From Mesocentrotus franciscanus (lineage: Eukaryota > Echinodermata > Echinoidea > Camarodonta > Strongylocentrotidae), in the NCBI GenBank assembly GCA_037976565.1, contig CP137686.1, positions 27,055,828 to 27,119,827 of the forward strand: a DNA stretch of 64,000 nucleotides. Direction: 5' to 3'. Both the position numbers and the translations under genes were made by a program. Positions 11,031 through 22,300 of the stretch are shown here, one piece after another; position 1 is the stretch's first letter, and each line of letters starts with the position of its first letter. The notes beneath the pieces were generated by a model. That model saw only the letters and a list, made by a program, of their open reading frames with translations. It was not told where the DNA came from and did not search any database.

Positions 11031-11689
11031 GGCCCGGTCCCACTGCACTTACGGATGCAAAGAGGATGTAAAACGTAAAAAAAATCTTGCCATCCGTTGG
11101 AAAACGCTATGCATCCGTTGTGTACTCATTGCATACGTGTTTCATACGCTCTATCCATCGAGCATCCGTCCACTGTGATTTCATCCGCGCAAAAAGTTTT
11201 GAGCTGCACAAAACTTTTAGAACGGATGAACTTTCCGCCGTGTACGATGTAAATCCGAGACAAATACGAGCAACAAACGTTCTATGTCCGTTATCATCCG
11301 TTAAACGTCCGTTGTATCCTCTCTGCATCCTCTGGGCATCCTCGCAACTCACATCCGCTGCAGCTGAAAACGGAAAGAGGGAGGAAAGATAAGGTACATG
11401 GAACGTCTATACATCGTAAGTAGCACGGAAATAGAAAGGATGTAAGCGTATGCATCTCGTATATAAAGTATTCAAAACGGACAAAGCGTTTGTATCTGGG
11501 ATGTATCTTGTATATTTAGGATGTCTGGAGTATGTCTAGAGTATGTAGAAGGACACTTAGCGGACAACCGATATTTTGTATGAAAAGGGGGAGAAAATCA
11601 TCTGGATCTCAGTATGAGTCGAGCAGCCGTGGTGTACAGACCTCATCACCCTTGGTCTTGGTCTTCAACATCATCAATTGTTCTCCACC

Positions 11690-11893
11690 ATGGATGATCA
11701 AAGAGTCCATATGATAGCTGCACTCATTCAACAGCAGAACCACAACCTGTTCAGACTGTATCCATTTTTAGACAGAAGGAGAAGAAGGAGAAGAAGGAGA
11801 AGAAGGAGACGTCCAAGAGCTGTGTGGGTCCGAGGATGGATCGTGAGAAGAATGGAGTTTGGACTGTATGACCAGTTGATGGTGGCCAACTGA
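11690..11893 (+). pseudogene. Harbinger transposase, N-terminal fragment
   Basis: Sixty-seven codons from an ATG in good context (CCACCATGG). They encode an N-terminal QQQN..LFRLYPFL segment, a long arginine run made by an AGAAGG repeat, then WVRGW..RR...GLYDQLMV. That last pattern is the characteristic basic/aromatic start of HARBI1-like transposases. A stop follows at once, and no DDE catalytic domain is present in the next kilobase. The Arg run may have expanded by triplet slippage. It is a truncated relic, not a host gene. Confidence 0.7.
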
Positions 11894-12792
11894 TCCCAGG
11901 CCAGACTTGGCAGACTATGTTGGTGGACCATAGCATGCTGTTATGGTTGCACTGTTAGTCACAACTCCCTGTGCCCAATTATTCACAGATAGTATATGAC
12001 TCAATTATTTTAATAAATAAGGTAACAAAAAGCCATTATAATCTTTGGCTACATAACTATACCAGGGAATTTTTTTCAAAATTTGAGTTAAATTTAACGT
12101 GCGTAACGTTAAGTTTAACTCAAATTAGCGTTAGCGTTAACGTTTATTCCAAATGTGACTCCAAACATGGGCCATGTAATTTATTTGTTGTAAATTGATT
12201 GTTAAATTAAAGTTATTTTCTCCTTTTAAAAATGAATGTCACTGTATTAAATTTAATCTTGGAACAATGATTATATTTATAACTGACCACAGAGACAGGT
12301 GACTATTAATGCGAACATTCTTTGCGTTTTATGGTCCACCAACATTGTTGGGCATGGGAAAACACCTTGGACATTTTATAGTTTGAAAAAGGGCCTTTAG
12401 GCTGGGTTAAATATGGTAGATGGGTGTTTGGACTTCTCTTTCAAAAGGAAAGAGGGACTTTAAATTTTATACGGGGAAAAGGGAGTTTGGACTTCTCTTT
12501 CAAAAGGAAAGAAAGGGATAGGGGACTTTGCATTTTGGACTACCAGTGCAACCAACTTGGGCATTTCTTGGTTTTTACCAACACTTTATTAAGTAAACAC
12601 AACAAAATGCAAATTTTTAACCATTTTTGCAAAGTGTTTACCAACACTTTATTAAGTAAACAAAACATTTTTATAAGTAAACAATGCTGCTCACAAGTGT
12701 TCACAATCACAACTCAGTCTCTCATGTCGGTATCCGAGGGCTGTGACGTCGCCTGGGGTGGAGGAGCAGACCTGGACTGGGTAGGACGAGCT

Positions 12793-13725
12793 TCAGCTGG
12801 GCCTTGAGGGTTGTGGAAAAGTGGAAAAGTCGACCAGCTGAGAGTGAAGTTCTGTGCTGGTCTTCATTGTGTCCCTGATCTCCAACAGCACACTGTCGTC
12901 CTGGCCCTCCAGTCTGCCTCTCTGCCTGCGTCCTCTGGATCTGGTGGTGGAGATGGGGGTGGGTTGGCCTCTGGTGGCTTCCGCTTGTTCCTCCATTTGC
13001 GACAGCAGGGCGTCATCCTCCACGGGATCCTCCAAGTTCGGCACCATGGGGAGTGCAGCTGTCGAGGGCTCCTGGCTTGAAGATGCCTGGCTGTCTGTGG
13101 GCTGTCTGAGGGAGAGGGGTCTCAGAGGGGCTGCTCCTCGGTGGCGGATCTCACCCTTCAGGAAACTGCACTTGGCCATGACGTACTTCTCCCGGTCAGT
13201 GAGCTTGACGGCGGCCTGCCCGGATTTCTTGAGGTGTAGCTTCCCATACCAGGAGTGCATGTGCTTCCACCATCCAAGGAGTACTTCTGCAGTGTACCCC
13301 AGGCTCTCTGCCTTGCCTTTCTCCAGAGGTACTCGTTCCGTCCCTCAGCCATTCCAGCACATCGTCCTCATGCTCCTCGGAAACGGTGTACTGTTTCCTC
13401 TCTCCCTTCTTCTTCCCTTGCCTCTTCCTCCCTCTGGCTGGAGCTTGTTCAGGGCCTTCAGGGGCTTCAGCAGGGCCTTCATGGGCTTGAACATCAGGGC
13501 CTTCAGGGGCTTAAACATCAGGGCCTTCAGGGGCTTGAACATCAGGGCCTTCAGCAGCAGGGCTTTGAGGGGTTGAGGGCCTTGGGGCTGGTTCACCACA
13601 GCAGCAGCAGCTTCACCATCAGAGTCAGTGTCAGGGGGTGGGGTGCTGGTTCTGGCCTTCTTCACCTTGCCAGGGCTTAAACGAGTAGGCACGGACTTCC
13701 TTTTCTTGCCTGACTGACGCACCAT
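12793..13725 (-). pseudogene. Harbinger MADF/Myb-like accessory protein, frameshifted
   Basis: Reading leftwards from the ATG at 13725 there is a basic Ser/Pro-rich N-terminus, then several copies of KALMFKPL (about 13480-13560). An acidic EEHEDDVLEWL follows, where the frame is lost. The next frame gives NEYLWRKARQRAW, and a third frame (13260 down) gives HSWYGKLHLKKSGQ then LTDREKYVM..FLK. These are the parts of the MADF/Myb-like DNA-binding proteins that accompany Harbinger transposases. At least two frameshifts break the gene near 13350 and 13265. The C-terminal part to 12793 stays open (RSRGRRQRGR basic stretch). Confidence 0.65.
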
Positions 13726-13844
13726 GGTGTTGATACAACAGGTAGTAGAGATGTATCAATGTAGCCTTCTTCAATCTTAACGAGATGTAGTAGAGATGTA
13801 TCGATGTAGCCGCCAGCACGTCTTTCCGCTTTATGCTGACTGCG

Positions 13845-13928
13845 TGTGTTTTGGTTTTTTTTACAGACGTGTATCAATCAGATATGATTATTTACGTCTG
13901 GGGACCGACCTTTTGACGTCACCATCCG
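13845..13928 (-). repeat. SINE tail, inverted partner of 14418-14505
   Basis: About 84 bp (ACAGACGTGTATCAATCAGA, TATGATTATTTACGTCTGGG, GACCGACCTTT) recur on the opposite strand at 14418-14505. One copy lies inside the Harbinger element and the other in the host flank, so the inner one is a separate SINE insertion. Confidence 0.7.
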
Positions 13929-14367
13929 TGCGTGCTGAATCCCTTTATATCCACGGAGCGGACGCAATTCATACCCCCCGCATGCGCAGTGAACGGTTTG
14001 CATCCGATATACATCCGCTCGGCATCCCCTTTGTTTCTGTTAGGCGTACGTGATGCATCCGCTTCATCCGCTATGCATCCGCTCTTTCCGCTATGCGTCC
14101 GCTTCGCAATTATCCCCGGTAACCCCTTCGGAGCTGTCATCCACTTCCATCCGTTTTCATCCGCTAGTCTTCCGATGAACATCCGTTTAACATCCCCGCT
14201 ACATACTACCCACGTCCGTTCTTTTCCGTTCTGTTTTCGCAAATTTTCGCCAATTTTGTCCATTTCTGGAGCGGATGAAAACGGATGGAGCCACCCCCGA
14301 AATTTTACTCGTCCGCTGTGTCCTTTATGCATACGTTTTGTGTCCATCGGCCAGTGGGACCGGGCCT

Positions 14368-14505
14368 TTACAAACTGATTCAGCCGAGGACGCAGGTTCG
14401 AAACTGAGTCACGTCTTTCGGATGGTGACGTTAAAGGTCGGTCCCCAGACGTAAATAATCATATCTGATTGATACACGTCTGTAAAAACCCAATCACACA
14501 CACAC
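14368..14505 (+). repeat. 3' part of the split SINE
   Basis: It begins right after the transposon end. A B-box-like GGTTCGAAACTG lies near 14395, followed by a TTTCGGATGGTGACGTTAAA block and a CAATCAGATATGATT-type tail on the reverse strand. The conserved GGATGG.GACGTTAAA block recalls the deeply conserved SINE central or Nin-type domain, a low-confidence match from memory. Confidence 0.45.
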
Positions 14506-14509
14506 CATG

Positions 14510-16230
14510 TTACACATTCATTTTCGTTTTCCTTTTTTGAAGACACCATAGCGCGATTTCTATTGTTGTTTTCCGGGCTAACTAACTTCGCCCAAGTATC
14601 GGAGCGGTAAAACGCGCAATTGACCCGACGGCGCCATAAGGAGAATTGGAATCGTCACTTTCCATCGCCTCATTTACAGGGAAACGGTACACGGTACAGA
14701 AACGGGTAAAATTCTGTTGATGCATTTGATTTCATTTTATAAAGTCAATAATTTATCAAATTCAGCAGCATGATTGTTAATTCCGAACGTTAAATTAATT
14801 GCCCTAAAGAATTTTAAAAAAAAGAAATTTGCAACTTGAAATGAAGCGTGTGGGACCACACTTAAAAAAGAATCGGAGAGGATTACAGTGCACAGCTCAG
14901 CAGCACAGAAATACCAAATAACATCAACAAGGACCCATCTTTCATTTGCCATTACAGGAGTGACAATGAAATCATACAATTTGATTCATCATCTACAGAT
15001 CTAGTCTAATTTTATTTAGTAGATCTAGGTCTAGACATTTTGACCGCATAGACGTTTTTTGGCTGCACTGCAGTCTGCACAGTTTCTTTGAGTTTGACTT
15101 TGAGTTTGAGTTTGAACTGATTTGAACTTTGACTTTGACTGAGTTTGAACTTTGACTATTTGAGTCTGTTTGGACAAGTCAAAAACAAAGGAGGGCAATT
15201 GACAAAGCATGAAGTTATTATAATATAAAGCCTTAAACTTGGACATGAACAAAAACCAAATACCGGTAGATCTTGACTTGAAATTTTCATTATGACATGT
15301 TGACATCACATTCTATTAATTTAAACTTCATTTTTGTTCATTCCAAAATGAGACTGAGACTGAGACTGAACTGAGCTGTGAGTGAGTGTGAGAGACTTGT
15401 AGTTGTACTTGTAGTATTGTTCTGTACAGAAAAGTATCAGCATGACAGATTAGATCTGAATTATTATTAATATTATGAGAGAAAAACATTTGGCTGGGAA
15501 AAAATAGCCTTGTTGTTGGTGTTATTTCTTATATTTTTTTTGAGAGCTAAATCTTGAATATGGGAGATATTCTCCTGAATCAGCAGCGCAAGTCTACCGA
15601 CTAGCAGAAGAATTAGTCTATGCACTCACTGAATTAATTAATTTGGGGCTAAAACAATGTCAAATTTGTAAATGATGGCTGCATTCAACCTGTCTTTGAA
15701 TACAGAGAGCAGATTACTGTCAATATTGTGTTGGAATAATTGATAATGTCATGGCAACCTTTGTACAATTAATAGGATTAGGCCTATGTAAAAATCTCAT
15801 GATTGCTCTATTTTAGTTTTAAGCGTTACTGTGCTGTGGTGATGTTGCTTTTTATTGAATTGTCCAGTCACAAATATTATTTTTATTTCAAATTTGTATG
15901 AATTAATTTGGCCCTTTGTGGAAACGCTAAACCAACTTTCCAGTTCTTCCGAGGATGATATGTGTTGTAATATGATCTTTGCCTTGGCGGCACTTCGACC
16001 CTCCATTTCTGGCTACTGTCCAAAAAAGTAGATGCAGGCTCTATTTAAACAGTTTGTTACAAATCGCTTCATTTTTGGATGTGCGGGAGACTGTCTTTCA
16101 GTATTATGTACATGTATGTTCTCTTTGTGATGTATTTATTTAATTTGATTGTATAACAAAATAGATTTAATTTATTTTCATTATGAATAACCATATTTTG
16201 AAACGATTTTTGTTATTTGATATTTGCCAG
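14510..16230. other. RB1 upstream region, no exon assigned
   Basis: CpG-containing DNA near 14560-14660 (GCGGTAAAACGCGCAATTG, CCGACGGCGCC) could hold the RB1 promoter or a 5' non-coding exon, but I cannot define a donor with confidence. A 6-bp minisatellite based on TTTGACT/TTTGAGT occupies about 15083-15170. The remainder is AT-rich without recognisable features. Confidence 0.4.
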
Positions 16231-16258
16231 ATTGAGGAGCTGCAATAGAAGGTGGAGA

Positions 16259-16378
16259 ATGGACGAGAGTGTAGCCAATGTTTTGAGCCACCTCACATCG
16301 CCTGTCAATGCATCGGTGAGGGACCAGGCTGAACAAATTATTCAGATATGGACAGCTTCTGAACGAGTAGAATTTAGG
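16259..16378 (+). CDS. RB1: RB1 exon 1 (first recognised coding exon)
   Basis: The acceptor TTTGCCAG ends at 16230, the ATG is at 16259 and the donor is AGG|GTATGT. Residues 1-40, phase 0 at the end. The upstream 28 nt are open in frame, so they may be 5'UTR or coding from an unseen exon. Confidence 0.75.
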
Positions 16379-19300
16379 GTATGTTTGATATATCTCTTTT
16401 TATGATTTCTGGAAAAAAACATAACCAGCTGTTAGAGGTTTTATTTGCACCCTTGAAAAATTTGAATATAACACCTAGCGCTCCATGTCTCTTGTTATGA
16501 ATAATTCCCCATTCATCTGCAAGAATCCTCATGAGTGAAGGATACAGAGCAAAAAGGAAGATGAGAAGGAGGAGGAGGAGGAAAAAGAAGAAGAGGAGGA
16601 GGACGAGGAAGAAGAGGAGGAGGACAAAATAGAAAGAAGAATCTCACAGAAACATGAAAGCTGATATTTTGAGATATGAATATAGGGTAAAGACCACAAG
16701 CCTGATACATTCATTGGTGGTTGATCTGCTTTGATTCTCTCAAACTCTTCTCTTTCTACAGGAAAATGAATCCACTTGGGCAGTCTGTGCAATCTACATT
16801 GCCACAATCAACGTCAAATATGGGTGAGTATAATAGTTCTGCAGATGGATGCTTTTCAATATCATGAACAAATACTAGTATATGACTGATAAGACGAATG
16901 GTAAGACAGGGCTTCACACTAACTTTTTTGGAAGGGGGTCCAGACTGAACTTTTTGCAATCTGTATGACATTGGAATTGAATTTAAGCATTTATTATCCA
17001 TGCGGAAATACGTTTTTCACTAGTAAAAGTTTCCAGATCAATTTACAAAAAGAAATAATCATAATCATGTACGAGCCCTTTGTAAAAACTTCTAACTTTG
17101 TTGGGTCTGGACTTAGACTCATATGTCCTGTGCATCTGTTAGTGTTGAGCCCTGAGTATGATACCAATCTTGTATGGATCATATTATATTATGATGTTCC
17201 GTACCTATAAACTTCCAAAAATAATTACTCCGTCTCTAGCTCTGGCAACTGGTATCAGCACAAAGTGCATTTCTAGGAATAATTCTACCAGATATCCATT
17301 TATTGCACCTGGGTCAAGTGTGGCACAAATATTTGAATTTGTAATTATTATAGCTTTGGTGAGTGACTTCAAGTGCTTGATCTTGTTCATTTTCATTCCA
17401 ATGAATAGGAAAGGAGCACCTGTATCAAGCGGGCATGAAGCACCAGAATCTTCCAGTCTCCCAACAGTCTCCCACTTACTGCATGCCTCAAATATCAAGT
17501 AAGTTTAATATCTTCACCTATGTAATCTCAATAAGATAATGCAAAAGTAATTTTTTAATGGGAACTTAGCACCACAAATTGCTTACTGTAAATGTATGAG
17601 GTTCTATGCCAGCACACTGTATAAGATATATCAGCTTCAAATATTACTTCTAAACACTCTCGAAATGAAAGTCAAAGAGACGTATGAGTATACTACTTGA
17701 CACACCCAGCCCAAGTCTGACTCGGGTTCCATGCAGTGTATGTGTTGTCTTTTAGTATTTTCATACCCTTTAATCAGTGACCCATAGAGTGCCAGGTAAA
17801 TGTTTTGTAATTGATTTTGTACAATTTAATGTTTAAGTAATTGGTCATCTCATCTGTAAGTTGTTAGGAGATGGTTTAAATTAACCCATATTATTATTTA
17901 TTTTGTTTAACCCCCAGCATCAAGACATTCTTTGAGCATATGGGTAAGGTGGAAGAGATCTTCAGCTTCAGTGATACGGTCAAGAGCAGTTTGATGGCTC
18001 TGAAACAGAAATACCTCATCACGTATGCCATTTTCTGCAAGTTTGAAAAGTAAGGATCACTTTTCCTCGTGAATTTCAGTCCAGTTTAACATCCTTGTAA
18101 GCATATTCTGCAACGCTTTGACAAGGTGAAAGAGATCTTGACACTGAAATAGAAAACCACATAATCTATGCTACCTGATAAGTAAGGAACCCTTTTCTTT
18201 GTGCATGTTTTTTATACAGAATAATGATTAGAATGCTAATGCTAATGATGATGATGATTATGATTATGAAAAATATTATTTATGAAAATAATGTGATTTA
18301 TATTGTTCCTCCAGTCTATAAGCAGCTAATGTAGAATTGTCTAGATGTCTGTTTAGACTTTTTGAAGTAGTCAAAGCACAATGAACTTAACAGTATTCTT
18401 GTCCTGTATCATCTCAAATTGTTTGATCCCATACAGGCTTTTTAGCAAGCTCTTCAAGTCACCTGATGAGATTCCCTGCTCTACTGATGGATCATGTGAT
18501 GTGTCGTGTGACAAGAAGAAAGTCTGCTGGCTGCTCTTTCTGATAGCCAAAGGTGAGAAATGTGCCATGAGGAAACATAGTTAAAGTTTCTGACTCACAG
18601 TGTGATTCTTCAAATCAATCATTTAGAGAGGTATGTGGCAATTGCCTAGCTGCCAACCATTCCTATTTTGGAGGAATGATTCCTATTTGTTGGCCTTCAA
18701 GATATTATTTTGAACCCTAGATTCCACTCTTTTTCTGAAATATTCTGTGTGAGTGTGAAAAGTATTCCTAATTTTGCCTTGAGAAATTCCTAATTTTTGC
18801 TGTGAAAGGTTGGCAGGTATGCCATTAGGGAATCTCAAAGAAAGAGTGAAAAGAAAAGAGAGAGGGGGAGAGGTGAGAAAAGGAGATGGTAGGACTTTGT
18901 AGGTTCCTTGAGCATCCATTGGGATGGATCTGTGTGCAATCAATAATGTATTAGAATATTTGAAAGGAACTCAAAGTTGGTCCACTTGCTTTGTCCCATC
19001 CAGGTTCTATGTTAAGTGAATGTAGTGAGTTGGTGCTTCCGTTACATCTGATGTTGAGCTGTGTAGACTACATCCTGAGAAGAGCCCTTCCTTTCACAGT
19101 CAGAGAGACATTCAGTAAGTAAAGATTTAGATATTCATTCTTAAGTAGAGATTAATATATTTAATAAAGCTTGGGTAATAATGTGGAGCGCCAGGAGTGT
19201 CAAGGCTGACAGACATGAGCACTATACAAGAACCCGCTATTATTATTATTATAATAAGAAATTTATACAGTCAAACCTGTCTATAGCGACCACCCAAGGG

Positions 19301-22300
19301 AAACACAATAAGTGGTCTTTGTAGACAGGTGGTCTTTGTAGACAGGTTCCTTTAGTACATGTTTCGATGAGAAACCATTTTCAAGGGAAACAAAAAAGGT
19401 GGTCTTTGTAGGCAGGTGGTCACTAAAGCAGGTTTGACTGTATTTTGTATTCTGTAATATGAGTCCTCTGAGAAAGAATGCAAAAGAAAGATAAACAGAT
19501 TTGAGATGCATGACACTGGTAAAATATCAATAGGTTTGTCTGTGCTTTGTAATATGTAAGATCATATGTTCAAAGTATATGAAGAAACTACTCCACGTTT
19601 TATTTTTTGTGTGTGTGTGTGTGTGACATGATTTTCATTTCCATTTTGTGTCATTTTAGTGTTCTGGAACCAATTGATTTAATATCAGATGATATATTCC
19701 CACCGAAATGAATGATGCTGTCTTTTAAAGTTGCAATATAAATGAGTAATACATTATCATTGATGATGTGGTGTGCAAGACTGGCTGTTATTGTTGTTAT
19801 TATTGTAGCAATGTCACCATTCATTGCATTGTCCATAAACATTTCTCTCCTTTACATGAAGGTTCTCCCCGCTATGACTCCGGGTCTGAAGAAGAAACCA
19901 ATGAGAGGGTCATCAAGGTGGTGTGTGAGGAAGGAGGAGTAGGAGCTGATGCTGAGGATGAGGTTGCCATGGTGAAGAGAAGCATCTTCCTACCATTCAT
20001 CAACTCCATCTCATCAGAGAATATTGACCAAGATGTGGAAGGCTTCCCAAAGGTAAGGAACCCATTTACAACCCCATTCCTAATGTTATATCTTGACAAA
20101 ATATACCTGTGCAGGGCCAAGGTAAATTTCCCTGCTGCAAATACCAGTGAAGTTTAGATAACAATTGAAAACAAATTATAGTAGAGAATAATTATCATCT
20201 GCACCAATGCATTAAATGCCAAAACTTTCTTCTAGGGATTGCATTTTTTAAAATTTTTTAATTGACCAAACTTGCACAACTAAGAAAACATAATAGCCCT
20301 GGACAAAACCAAATCACTGGTGGATGCAGGGCATATGTTTGTTGTATTTTTCCATTGTATGTTCATCTTGTGTTCTGCAAATGTATATTTGTATTATTTT
20401 ACGCCTTGTACTATTTGGATAGTAGCCTAGGCATCAATGTTTTTTTTAATTTTTGTTTACATGCTTCTATGTTGTTATATTCAATAAATCAAGTATGTGA
20501 CAGAGCATGTGTCAAAGGACCAAATGTTGGGTCACCCTCATACTTTTCTTTCATGTTGCTCCTCTTGATAGATGGAACATTTGGAGTCTACCTACAACCA
20601 GATGTACCAGGCAGCGGGCGACATCAATGAGGTGGGCTTTCTGACCCTTGACCCGACCTTGACCCCACCAAAGGCTGTCCAGCCTGGCGTATCCCCATCA
20701 CCAGACTCTACCGTCAAGAGTCCTGTCTTCCTTACTCCTGTCAGGTAGGGTATTCCCCTTAGCCTTTTTTTGTCGTGGGGGGAAGAAGGAGGAGGAAGGG
20801 GGGAGGAAGAGGAGGAGGGGGGAGTTGGGGAGACCATTATTTATGTAATGCCTTTCCACTAACAAACAACTGCTCAAAGCACTTTGCAGTGTTTTATTAC
20901 CCTTATTATTCTTGACTGTCCAATATGTAGCAGTTAAGCATACCAGATACCCATTAACACCTGGATAGGGAGAGGCAAATGTAGATTAATGTCTTGCCAA
21001 AGGACAGCGAAATACCGCAAAGTTCCTTGATCACCATTCATATTACCCCATAGTCTTCTGGCCTTGTATTAAGCCTATGGGAATGAGGGAATCAGTAGTC
21101 AACATGTTGATTTAATAATTTATTTACTTCTTTATTCACTGTTCTTTGAACATATTGGCAACACAATAACGTAATTGTTGTATTTCACTGTTCATATAGG
21201 CATTTAAAAATATTGTGGCACCTCACTACCTCAGGATGTAGTGTAGTGCATCATTGATACCTAAATTAGAGTGCCTCATGATGGATGCCTGATAAATGAT
21301 GTTTATATTTTTTCGTAGGAGAGCAGTGACAACAGTTCAAGCATTGAAATCCCTCTTGACAGGAGCTAGGGACACACCATCCGATGTCCTTTGCAAGTAC
21401 TTTGAGGTGAGTCTAATACAATGATCCTTCTAAGCCTTGTTGGGATGTGATTCTGTAAATCGTGTTAGAAAAAAACCCACTGCAGTAAAATAATTTTTTT
21501 TACAACTGAATGGCAAGTGGGCTGAAGTTGAAGTAGCTCTTTGCAAAGAAGGCCCCTAAGCATACACAATCATCTGTGTATTAAATGATACAGAATATAA
21601 AGTGCACTATAGTTATGCCATTTCTTTTGCCACATTAATTTTGTTAGGCTGTCTTATATGTGAACAAGGCTTTAAAGTTTGCAATGCTTTTCTTTGCTTG
21701 AGTCAATTTGTTATCATTTTGGTGATTCGGTAATAAACTCAAGAAAAATCCTTAGCCACTCAGTAATTATTAAACGGTGTCTTTCACAATAGCAGCATAA
21801 CAAGTTCTCAGTAATATCTTTAAATCTGTTCTTGCGATTGAAACATTGACTTTCTGGTTTCTTGTAGGGGTGTTCCATCAATCCTCAGAGTGCTATTGAA
21901 CAGAGAGTGGAGAAACTGAAGGAGCTCTTTGTAGGGCACTACGTGGGTGAGGTAGGGGTTCAAGCCTCAGAGCTAGCTTGCACACGCTTCAAACTTGGGC
22001 TACGCTTCTATTACCGCATCATGGAGTCCATGCTTATCAAGGTATACATGGTTCGAGATATTGTGTGAGGGGGGATGAGGATGTGAGGCAGGTACTTGTT
22101 AAAATTTCTTGCCATTTATTGAGTCCTTGCTCATCAATGTATGCAGGTGTGTTGGGAGGAGAAGAAGGGTGAATGCCAAGGGGGTCAGGGGAGAGGGGAT
22201 GAGGGAGGGGAAAGGGGCAAGTAAATGGAAGGATCTAACTCATATCATAAGTTCCATGTTTATGATGGTATGCAAGAATTGAGATGATATGGAGAGAGGA

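Larger units (their letters stand above)
11031..14367. mobile_element. PIF/Harbinger DNA transposon, internally deleted
   Basis: Terminal inverted repeats GGCCCGGTCCCACTG (11031) and CAGTGGGACCGGGCC (14367) bound a 3.3-kb element. Inside are the N-terminal piece of a Harbinger transposase (+) and a broken MADF/Myb-like accessory gene (-), the two-gene content typical of this superfamily. Both subterminal regions are crowded with CATCCG motifs (about six in the first 350 bp, about nine in the last 450 bp), plausible transposase-binding repeats. I see no clean 3-bp TSD (AAT against TTT). The catalytic DDE region is missing, so the copy cannot be autonomous. Confidence 0.8.

Noticed and set aside
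12854..13680. Plus-strand ORFs of 141-240 codons across the Harbinger accessory gene
   Set aside because: They are antisense shadows of the minus-strand MADF-type pseudogene; the octapeptide repeat and domain words make sense only on the minus strand.
13919..14378. 140-codon ORFs on both strands at the right end of the Harbinger element
   Set aside because: They run through the CATCCG subterminal repeats; composition is driven by that motif and neither resembles a protein family.
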